64,000 bases of DNA, taken from assembly GCA_001430745.1 (NCBI GenBank), contig KQ482042.1:2137410-2201409 (forward strand), in the 5' to 3' direction. The DNA comes from Auxenochlorella pyrenoidosa (Eukaryota; Chlorophyta; Trebouxiophyceae; Chlorellales; Chlorellaceae). Position numbers and translations under genes: made by a program. This document shows, piece after piece, positions 10,901 to 19,872 of the stretch. Position 1 is the first letter of the stretch. Every line of letters starts with the position of its first letter. The notes beneath the pieces were generated by a model, which was not told the origin of the DNA, did not search any database, and saw only the letters and a program-made list of their open reading frames with translations.

Positions 10901-13326
10901 GGCAGCGCCCCAACGCCGTAGCGCGACAGAAAATCCGCCGCCTGCTGCTGCTCCTGCTGCTGTGGCTGCCGCAGCTGCGGCAGTGGCTGGCCAGCAGAGT
11001 CTGCCTCGCAAGCTGTATGACCGGCTTGCCTGCCAGGCACTGTGATGCCGCTGTCCCCGCTGCTGCTGCTTGCAGGGGCCTGCTGCTGCTGCGCTGAGCC
11101 CTCGGGGCCTGCACTGCCGTTGCTGTCGGCTCCCCGGCCGGCGCCGGCGCTGATACCACCCTGGCCAGCACAGCTGCCAGCCGGCAGCAGCTGCTCCAGA
11201 GGCACGGCCGACATGATGACGTGGGGCGAGCGCAGCTGCGGCATGGGCCTGTTCAGCTGGTCGGCGGCGGCAAAGGCCTCGCGCTGGGTGGGGAAGTTGT
11301 GCAGCGCGCCCCGCAGGTGCGGCAGCGGGCATGTCGCCGCCACCAGCGCATCCTCTGCCGCCTCTCGCTGCCGGCGCGCTGCCTCTGCCTCAGCCTCGGC
11401 GCTGCCGTGCGGCTGCCCCACAGCCGCCCACTGATTGAGGCCCGCACCCCGCTGAGGGTACTGCTGCTGCAGGACGACGGCTGGTGCCTGCGGACTGGCT
11501 GGTGCTGGTGCCACCAACAGCCTCTGGCCATCCGAGTGCTGCTGCTGCTGCTGCTGTTGCTGCTGCTGCGCTTCATCCTGCATGCGCCACTGCTGTTCTG
11601 ACCTCTCCTCTTCCTGCCCACCCGCACGGTTGCCCGTCTGTTCTGCATCCTCGGCAGGCTGGCCCGACTGGTGCCGCTGGTCCTGCTCCTGCTGGGCAGC
11701 CTCCCCCGGCTGGCTGCAGGGGTCAGGCAGCTCGTCCAGCTCTTGAGAGGTGAAGCTGCACGTGTAGGGCTGCCGGCTGCCCTGGCTGCCCTGCGAGCCC
11801 GCCCATGCAGGGGACGCCAGCACCGCTGCTGCCGCCGCTGCAGGGTGTGATGCCCCGGGTGAGGCTGGGCTGGCGGTGCCCCTTTGCCCAGGGCGGTGTG
11901 GCTGCGGTGACAGTGCCCCAGTCGGCCCGTCACCTGCCACATCCTGCTGGGCTGCACGTTCCTGGTGCTGCTGGGCCAGCTGCATGGCCAGGGGCTCAGG
12001 TGTCCCGTGCTGCTGCAGCTGCGGCGAGCCGGGCTGCGGCTGCTGCCCTGGCTGGTGGGGTGGCGCTGGCTGCGCGGCCTCCCCCTCCTCCTGGGAGCTC
12101 CAGGCACCTGCCTGCGCCGCCATCTCCATCAGTATTGCAATCTCCTGCCGACGCTCCTGGCTGCTGTTGAAGGGCGAGGGCGATGCACTTGCTGCGCCTG
12201 CTGCGGCGCCTGGCAGCGCTGGCTGCTGGGCCGGGCTGGCAAGGGGCTGCTGTGGGCAGCAAACGTCAGGAGAGGGCCCTGGGCACTGTGCGGGGGGGCC
12301 TGCCCAGAGGGGGGAAGGAGCCACGCTCCAGCTGTTCTCGGCGTCGCTGTCGCTGCGGCTGGGAGTCGGGGGGACGGGCGATTCGAGAAGGGGGCTGCAA
12401 GCCTGCTGCACCTGCTGCCGGACGCAGCACCGCTGTGAGACAGCTCCAGGCTGGCTGGGGCTAGGGGTGGATGCCTGCTGCTGCTGCTGCTGCTGCTGAG
12501 TCTGGCGCTGGAGCGGCCAGGCCTGCTGCCACTGTTTCTGTTGCCACGGTGACGGCTGTTGGGTCTGGAGGTGAGCAGGACTTTTCTCTGGCGAGGTGGT
12601 GGGGCTGGCGATGCCCAGGCGCGCAAAGTCTGGCAGGAGGTCAGCAGTCGTGCTACCAGACTGCCGTCCTTGCTCTGCCTGCTGTGGCTGCGGGACCGCC
12701 TGCCCCTGTACTGCGCTTCCTGGCCGGGGGCTGGCTTCCTGGGTGGCTGGCGCTGTCGGGGACCGGCTGCCAAAGGGAAGCTGGCAAGGGGCGATGCAAG
12801 CTGGAATGGGCTGCCGCAGGGCCTGCTGCACCGGCGAAGTGCCAACAGAGGCGCTCCCTGCAGGGTAAAGTGGTCACTCTGGGCACATGGCCAGCCAGCA
12901 GAGCAAGACAGCGCCAGGCATGCCTCAACCGTGACTGCATCACACGTGCAGGCCGGCGCTCTCACTACAGGGATGCAGCAAGGCAGGGGCCTTACCTCTT
13001 GCGGGGCCCCGGCTGGTGCGGTTGCACACCACCCGTGCCTTGCTGATGCCAGTAGGGGAGGGTGGCTGGCTGCGGGAGCGGCCAACCAGCGAGCTGGCCT
13101 GGTGGCGTGGCGCCCCAGAGGCAGTGCCGCCGCTGCCACTGGCGGAGTACAGCGGGTGTGGCTTCCGCCGCCTTGGCGGACCCTTGTGCTGCCGTGGAAG
13201 CTCACTGGCGCCCAGCAGTGCCTGCAGCTGGCTTCGGAGGTCCCCTGTCGCAGGCTGTCCCTGAGCGCATTCGCTCAGAGACATGAAGAGACATCGATCG
13301 CGAGCATCGATCTCGAGTGTACTCAT
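7984..13326 (-). CDS. PRIMPOL: PrimPol primase-polymerase with long Gln-rich N-terminal half
   Basis: PrimPol is an archaeo-eukaryotic primase that reprimes DNA synthesis past lesions and structures in nucleus and organelles. Nine exons (13326-12996, 12857-10544, 10300-10135, 9944-9889, 9698-9554, 9358-9228, 9042-8699, 8513-8274, 8123-7984) keep phase and give about 1288 residues; human PrimPol has 560. Catalytic motif I is LYFDLEF (near residue 925), motif II KFSRHL (near 981), motif III GFIVDTAVYSK (near 1032). The zinc knuckle is complete: CENVGRPHASNH, then AQKCHDPDC. The first ~870 residues are Gln/Pro/Ala-rich, with a charged stretch EEEERRQRERRLASKAQEYQ (minus strand, near 10840). A short helix AFAAADQL preceded by FPTQRE (near 11280) may match the helix that precedes the catalytic core in other PrimPols. 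The protein ends soon after the zinc knuckle, so the acidic RPA-binding tail is missing. An ATG at 13371 is an alternative start. Confidence 0.85.
10550..12500 (-). repeat. CAG/CTG low-complexity coding repeats (poly-Gln) in PrimPol exon 2
   Basis: Many short runs of CTG on the plus strand (CAG on the coding strand) occur, for example around 11540-11572 and 12477-12497, and a repeated QAQRQQ unit lies near 10680-10735. They encode Gln tracts within one open frame, so they are coding microsatellites and not intergenic repeats. They may vary in length between strains. Confidence 0.8.
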
Positions 13327-13508
13327 GAAACAGCGGGGCGCAGAGCCGAAAGCATCGCTAGGCGGCATATCAAGTTCTGCCAGCAGGGCATTCGTCGCCG
13401 TCGCTCTCCGGCAGGGCCTATCATTGATGCATAGCTTCCGGCGTGTGTTTGTGACATCGTGATCGAACCAGGAGGGACAGGGAGCCAGAAAGGTTTTCAT
13501 CGGCGCGA
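13327..13508. promoter_or_regulatory. Shared divergent promoter region, PrimPol / NDX-like
   Basis: Only 182 bp separate the chosen ATG of PrimPol (minus, 13326) and that of the NDX-like gene (plus, 13509). Both promoters and both 5' UTRs must fit here or overlap the coding exons, which suggests a bidirectional promoter. No TATA box is visible. If PrimPol starts at 13371 the space shrinks to 137 bp. Confidence 0.5.
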
Positions 13509-16500
13509 ATGAATGAGCGCCAGGTGCGGCCTGCGGGTCGGGACGGTTGATCGCCTCGATCTGCGCTCTGCTCAGACCTCGTGGATCGGTCGGCGCCGCA
13601 ACCCCCTTCTCGCCTCCCCTTTGTCTTTGCAGAAGACCCTGCAGCTGCAGCAGCATGCGAAGGACGAGGATGAAAAGGTGCGCACGCCGCAGGCCGCGTC
13701 GCAGTGCCAAGCAGTCGCTGGCCCTGCAAGCGGGGCGGCGGCCGGCGGCGGGCGTCCCCCGCCGCAGCCGCCGTGCATATGGGCCCGCCGTCGAGCGTCC
13801 AAACTGCTGTCAGCCGCACGCTCTGCAGTCTCATATGCTACCACGCATTTGAGGAGGGCAAATACTGGCTCTCTGCCGCTCCTCTCTGCTTGCGTTTCTG
13901 GCTCCATGCCGGCTGCAAGTCACAGTCGCTGCTGCCTCCTGGGCATCTGCTGCTGCAGCTGCTGGATGTGTTCAACTGCGTGGAGCAGCTGCATTCGGCG
14001 GACTTGTACAAGGCCCTGAGCCTGGAGCGAGGGGAGTACAGGTGCGGCTGGCTGCAAGGCCCTAGCATGCGCCGTGCAGCACCCACCTTTTGCCTTTGCG
14101 TCGGCCCCTTGCCCCCCTGGGCAGACGGCTTGCCAGCGTCCACGGCGTGCACCGCCGCCACCTGCCCGCCCCCACGCCGTGCAGGTTCAACAAAGTGCCC
14201 CGCCCGGGGCGCACCCCCTCCCGCGTCTCCGCGGTGCAGCTGGCGCTGGCGCTGCCGCGCCACGTGCTGGGCTGCCTGCTGACGGGGCAGCCGGCGGTGC
14301 CGCCGGACGCCGCCACCGAGGAGCTGACGACCGCGGAGATCCAGTCCACCTCGGCGTTTGACCACGTCGCCAAGGCGCTGGGCCTGCTGACCTCGCTGTG
14401 CGAGCTGGCCTTCCACCACGCCGGCCTGCGGGACGCCACCCTGGGGCAGCGCGACTTTGGCATGCAGCTGGTGGATGCCGCCAACTTGGCGCTGCTGGCG
14501 GTGAGCGGCCCAGAGGCGGCGGCGGTGCTGGCGGGGGCGGCCAGCCTGGCGGGCGTGCAGGCCGCCCTGGACCGCGCAGCCATGGTGCCCGCCGCGCTGC
14601 GCGCGCTGGCTTTCGCCTTCACCGCCGGCAGCGGCGAGGCGGCGGCGGCGGCGGCTGAGGGCGTGCTGGACTGGCAGTCCATCTGCGAGGCGGTGCTGCA
14701 GGTGGGCCGGGGCTGTGCCGCCCACAATGTCCTGCCTGCCGCTCACCAGATGCTCTGGCATGTCCAGCCTGCTGGTGGAAGGCAGAAGAGCGTAAGAAGT
14801 TGTGAATACTAAAGTGAGGCCTGCGCAGGGAGAGGCGTGTCCCCGGGCGTCCCTCATCCGGCACACCCCCCCAGCCAGCCCTGCACCCGGCAACCCTCCC
14901 GCCCTGCGCCGCTGCCCTGCCCGCGCAGCACCCGCGTGGCGCGATGCTGCTGGAGGCCGGGTTTGACGCGGTGCGCACCGTGGTGCTGGCGGTGCGGGCC
15001 GCGCTGGTGGGGGACACCGATGGCGACGCCGTCTACCGCATGGCCTACTACGCGGGTGGGGGAAGGCCGCTGAGCTGCGGTTGGCGATGTACAATGGGCA
15101 GGGATGGCGGCGCTGACAAGCGCAGCGCTGGGCCTGCCTGTTGCTGCCTCGTCACCTGGCTGGGGGAAGCAGCGCCCGCTGCGGTGTGGCGTGCCCAGCT
15201 CCGGCGCAAAGAGCTGGCTACTCAGCGGTGCCACAAGCGCGGCCTGGCGCCACCTCTCAGCGCCTCGCTGCGCCCCCGCCTGGCTGCCTGCCTGCAGGCG
15301 CCGCCATCGAGCTGCTCTCCTACATGTGCGTCACCCCGCTCTTCTACCAGCGCCTCATGCGGCACGACCCCTCGGGGGCCGCCCCCCTGCGCCTGGTGCT
15401 GGCCTGCCTCACACTGCACGACGCCCCGCTGGCGGCGCCGCCCTTTGCCCGCTCAGCCGACAAGGCCAGCAGCGCCGCCGCCTCCAAACTGGTGGCGGTG
15501 CAGCCGCCCTACTGCACAGGCGAGCACGGCAAGGGGGCGGGCGAGCGCAGCGCTGTGGGGCGGTGCCTGGACACGCCGCATGTGGGTGCCCGCCGCTGCA
15601 TTGCACCTGGTACCTGGGCCCCACCCTGGAGGGCCTGCCTTCCGGCCCTGTGATGCAGAGAAGGGGGAGGGGGCCGCGGAGCTGCTGGCGGCTCGAGGGT
15701 TTGCCCTGCTGCTCATGCTGTCAGAGTGCGAGGAGCCGGGGTTCATGGACCAGGTGCGCCCCGGCCTCCCCATGCCCCTGTGCCCAGGCAGCCGCCTGCT
15801 CCTGTACGCACGCAGCCCGCATCGCACTGTGCACAGGCAGCCGACATGTGCGGGGCTTCAGGAATGGAATCCAAATCACTGTGCCAGGTCACGTCGCAGC
15901 AGGTGGAAGACACCCATCCCGTGGCCATTGCGCGGGGGCGCTCCCTGCAGGCGACGCAGCCATGGCAAGCCCGCGTGGCCCGCTGTTTGAGCAGGAGCCC
16001 GCTCCTCTGCGCTGCCTCCCCCCGCGCCTGCCCGCAGGTGGCGCAGCACCCGTCCACGCGGCGGCTGGCCGACCATGTGAACAACCGCGCCGCAGCCTAC
16101 ATCGGGCAGGTGCGGCGCATGTGCACGCGGGGCGGGGTTGTGACACCCGCGCCACACCCGGCACAGAATGCCCGGAGCTCTGGGAGACTGGATACACAGG
16201 AGCCTCTGGCCTGTCGCCGACCCCGCCCCCTCCCTGCCCCCCCCCCCCCTCCCCCGCCCCCCCCCCCCGGCCGCCCAGGTGCTGCTGCGCCCCAGCACCG
16301 CCCTGTTCCCGGCGGCCCCCGGCGAGTCGCAGATGGGCATCAACACGCTGCGCGCCGCGGAGCTGCTGTCGGACGACTCCAACTTCAGGGCGGGGCTCAT
16401 CCCGCTGCTGGCGCCCACCGCGGCGCACCTGCTGGCATCAGGTGGGGCGGGGGGTGGGGGGGAAGGGGGTGGGGTTGCGCCTGCCTGGCGCCTCGCCCAG

Positions 16501-17865
16501 GTGACCTGGCCTGGTTTGGGCCTGCAGGGTACACGCAGCCTGGTCTCTGCCGCACATGGGGCCCAGCTCACCGTGTGGCCCTTTGCAGCACGCAAGCAGC
16601 GGCCCTTCCCCCCCAGCCTTACCACTCCCTAGCGTGCACATTTGTTGGTCACGCCCCTGCACCCCCCTGCCGCCCCGTGCACCCTACACACACCCCGCAG
16701 ACGCCGCCAGCTTCCAGTCGCGCTGGTGCGCCGGCCCCGAGGCGGTGGCCTACCACCAGGGCGACGACATCGTCATCGCCTCGGTGTCCATGGCGGCGCT
16801 GGAGGGGGCCAAGAGCTTTGAGCGCGCCGCCGCCGCCGCCTTCCAGCACGGGCGGCGCAAGGTGGTGAGCTGCCGGCCCCCTGGGGTTCGCTCACGCGTG
16901 ACCACGTGCTCAGGGCCCACGGTTGGGAGGCGTGGCAGCACCGGTGCTGCTCATCGTGCGCCCACCTGCCCCGCTGCGTGCGCCCCACCCCACCCCACCC
17001 CACGCCCCACCCCGCGCACCCCGCCGCAGGCCCGTGGGCTGCGCCTCGGGCAGCAGCTGGCGCTTGAGCGCGCGGTGCTGCTGACCAAGCTGATGGTGAA
17101 CCTGCACGTGTACGTGGAGGGGACGTGCAGCCAGGAGCTCAAGGTGCGTGGGCGGGCGGGCGGCAGCGTGCCTCGGAAGCGCCGCGCTGGCCGCTGGCTG
17201 GGCTGTGCTTTGGGGACGCCTGTTGGCGGGCGACGGGCCGCCGCCCAAGTTTCGGTGCGGGCTGAGGCTGCAGCACACGTGGCTCGGGCACAGCAGCGGC
17301 CCAGCTCCTCCTCAGTGTCCAGCTGGGCCCTGCAAACCAGCACCCCCCACCCACCGCTGTGCAGGACGCCTTCATCAAGCGCCTCCTCCAGGTGCTGCGC
17401 GCGCAGCCGGCCGCCGCGGCGCAGCGCCTGCAGTCGGCGCTGCACAACCTGCAGCAGCTGCAGGGCCTGCTGCAGCCGTACGGGCCGGCAGCGCCCCCGG
17501 AGCAGCAGCTGGTGAGCGAGATCGACCTGGCGCTGCTGCAGGACCTGGTGGCCCGGGTGGCAGAGGCGCTGCAGCAGGCAGTGGCGCCGCCCGAGCTGCA
17601 GCAGCAGCAGCAAGAGCAGCAGGTGCAGCAGGAACAGCTGCAGTCAGAGCAGCAAGAGCAGCCTCTGCTGCAGCCGCAGGAGCAGCAGCAACGGCCGCAG
17701 CATGAGCAGCAGCAACAGCAGCAGCAGCTTGAGCAGCAGCTTGAGCAGCAGCAGCTCAAGGCGGCAGCGACAGTGCCAATGGACACAGAGCTCCCGGCGG
17801 CAGGCAGCGCTGATGCCGCTGCCAAGCAGGAGCTCTCAGACGGCGCCATGGACGTGGACCGCTGA
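13509..17865 (+). CDS. NDX: NDX (nodulin homeobox)-like protein without homeodomain
   Basis: Twelve exons (13509-13523, 13633-13677, 13959-14041, 14185-14701, 14929-15055, 15298-15497, 15661-15753, 16038-16109, 16279-16441, 16701-16864, 17030-17143, 17365-17865) join in phase to 697 residues. Helical blocks recur in the same order as in plant NDX proteins as I recall them: VEQLHSADLYKALSLERGEY, LGLLTSLCELAFHHAGLRD, EAGFDAVRTVVLAVRAALVG, LLLMLSECEEPGFMDQV, LRAAELLSDDSNFRAGLIPL, and LTKLMVNLHVYVEGTCSQEL. Plant NDX then has a divergent homeodomain; here that part is replaced by a Gln-rich stretch (about 17600-17760) and the protein ends MDVDR. Arabidopsis NDX binds single-stranded DNA in R-loops and acts with chromatin silencers. 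A nuclear role is likely; DNA binding would have to use the helical region. The first two short exons are the least certain. Confidence 0.7.
17597..17760 (+). repeat. CAG-rich poly-Gln coding tract in NDX-like gene
   Basis: Repeated CAG/GAGCAG codons encode a Gln/Glu tract in the last exon, including LEQQLEQQQ copies. The tract sits where the homeodomain would lie in plant NDX. Confidence 0.8.
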
Positions 17866-18299
17866 GGCTGCCCTGTGGCCTTGCAGGGCCAGCTCGCTTG
17901 CCCAGGAGCCAAGGGATGGCCACCTGCCAGCCCTCCGTTCACTGCTTGCATGCGCGCACTTCCGTACTCTGGAGCGTCGCGCTCTTTACACCGGTGATGC
18001 ACCTAGCCAAAATGAAAGTTCGCCAGGTCATGGTCAAGCGAGTTCATGACCCGTTACAGGCGCCTATGTTGTTGGTGCTCCTGCTCGCCTGTGTGGGCCC
18101 ACACATGCTGCACAGCCGTGCCGTCCTTGCTGATCACAGCTGCTGTGGCACAAAGCGGCGTGCCAGCTGCATCTGCCGCTGCCGCAAAAGACTCAAACCA
18201 CCTGCGGCAGGGGGCACAGTGGAATCCAGCATCGCATTGGCAATGCACCCTCGGCTGACACGCTGGCGCTGGCCCCGACTGCCCCCCGCTTCCCGGTGC
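17866..18299. other. Intergenic region after the NDX-like gene
   Basis: A 434-bp stretch holding the 3' UTR of the NDX-like gene. I see no further gene or repeat in it. Confidence 0.5.
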
Positions 18300-19125
18300 T
18301 CACGCCTTGATTGCTGGCAGGTCGTCCACGTGCCCGCTGTTGATGTGCCCAATGGCCAGGCGGTCTGCGAGTGCAGGGAGGTGGATGGTAGCTTGAGGCA
18401 TGCCGGCAGGCAGGAGGGGGAAACTCTGTGCAGGCAGGGAGGCTTGCAGGATGGGGCCACTGAGCACTGCACCAGTAAATGAAAGCTGTGAAGCAGCCCT
18501 GCTGATCCTGACTCACACACATCCTGAGGTGCGCCCACATCGGAGGGGCAGTCTGCGTGCAGCAGGGCGGACACCCAGGCCTGGGCCCTGGTGCCCCCCT
18601 CCAGCACAGCCAGCGCCAGGTGCTGGGCTGCTGCCTGCTGGTTGCTGCAGATGAGCCGCACCGCTCGCTGCGCTAGCGTTGAGCTGGGAACGTGGCCGCC
18701 ACTTGCGCCTGGAGCATGGGGAGGAGTGAAGCGGCACCGGTCGGTGGTGCGCATCTTTGCTGCACATGCACAGCATCGCACAGCACGGCACGGCAAAATT
18801 CTAGTCAAGGCCCCAGACGAGAGCGCTGCAACTTGCCATACTTCAATTGAGATGGCTGCCAAGTCCCAGATTTGCTGTCGTACTCGTCGCACGACGCCAG
18901 CTGGCTGCCAATGACCACAGAGGTGCGCACGATGCTCCCACTGGCATCTAGCGGCTGGCCCAGCAGGCGGCGTCTGCCCAAATCGTCGCTGCCATGGTGA
19001 GGCCCTGGCCCAGCCGGGAGGACGATCGAATATGAACTTCTATCCTGCAGCCAAAGGGTTTGCGCACAGGTAAGAAGCTGCAAATGCAGTGTGGAACTGG
19101 CAGTGTCGCCCGGGATGTCCAGCAA
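18300..19125 (-). CDS. Possible small hypothetical gene, unresolved model
   Basis: Minus-strand segments look coding but do not join cleanly. One exon from about 18720 to 18528 follows a good acceptor (ATGCTCCAG) and reads VPSSTLAQRAVRLICSNQQA, then HLALAVLEGGTRAQAWVSAL, ending at a GTGTGTGAGT donor. A last exon from 18425 reads ALADRLAIGHINSGHVDDLP and stops at 18300; these two agree in phase. Upstream, 19050-18900 has an open frame with GSIVRTSVVIGSQLASCDEY, but I found no donor that joins it in phase to the next exon. I recognise no family. It may be a real short gene with a wrong model, or chance open reading in GC-rich DNA. Confidence 0.3.
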
Positions 19126-19872
19126 AGCGCAGGTGGCGCGCTGCTGCTGACGACGGCTTCCAAATCGCCCACCGAGCTAGAAATCGATCCCCGCGTATGC
19201 CCATGCTTGTACACAAGCATTAGACAGACGAGACAAACAGCCAGGCCTCGAGCACTCATGGCAGGAGCGCAGGGAAACGAGCTCTCTAGGGTTGGATTTC
19301 GCTCAGAGCTAGTAAAATAGGCTCGAAGAGCTGAATCGTGCAGAAGAGATCCGAAGCCGGCAGTGCTGCTGGCAAGTTCTGGGGACTGCCAGCTGTCGCC
19401 AGCTGAAAGCAAGACGCGACAGCTGGTACCTGCAAACCACAGCTGCTAATGCTAACCGAGGCTTGCGGGGCTGGTCCAGTCTCCAACCTTCATTTGAGAG
19501 TCAGGCGTTGGCAGTTGAGAGCCTCTCCTACTAAGAATGCCGTGGAATGACTGCGGTACGCCTGACAGTCTGCAGGTCAGCTGCAGCTCCACCGATGGCT
19601 CAGGTGCCACCATCCTATGTGCAGCCTTTCACTTAGGGTATACAGGATGTGTAGAAATGTGTAGACCGTACATTCTTAGACGGCGGGCATGGGATAATTT
19701 GATGCCACTGTAAAACTGCTGATGCGGAGGCTGTCCCACAGGCAACCCCACATGTAAATGAGCGGAGTGAGCATACAAAGCATAACAATAGAAAACAGCA
19801 TGAGTCTTCAGTTCTTGTCTGGCTTGCCACGTTTTAGAGCTCATCCCGGGCTGATGCACCCAGCTGCGCTCA
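19126..19872. other. Intergenic region, nothing recognised
   Basis: About 750 bp between the doubtful small gene and the end of the mitochondrial carrier gene. GC content is lower than in the genes. It should hold the carrier's 3' UTR. No coding or repeat feature is seen. Confidence 0.5.

Noticed and set aside
11540..12500. CAG/CTG arrays resembling a direct-repeat (CRISPR-like) array
   Set aside because: The units are trinucleotide codons without spacers and lie within a coding exon of a eukaryotic gene.
12129..13205. Large alternative-frame readings of the PrimPol Gln-rich exon, several hundred codons long on either strand
   Set aside because: In GC-rich CAG-repeat DNA all frames stay open. 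Only one frame joins exon 1 in phase and runs into the PrimPol catalytic motifs.
19700..19760. Two TGTAA strings on the plus strand (near 19711 and 19754) as polyadenylation signals
   Set aside because: No plus-strand gene ends nearby; the neighbouring carrier gene is on the minus strand.
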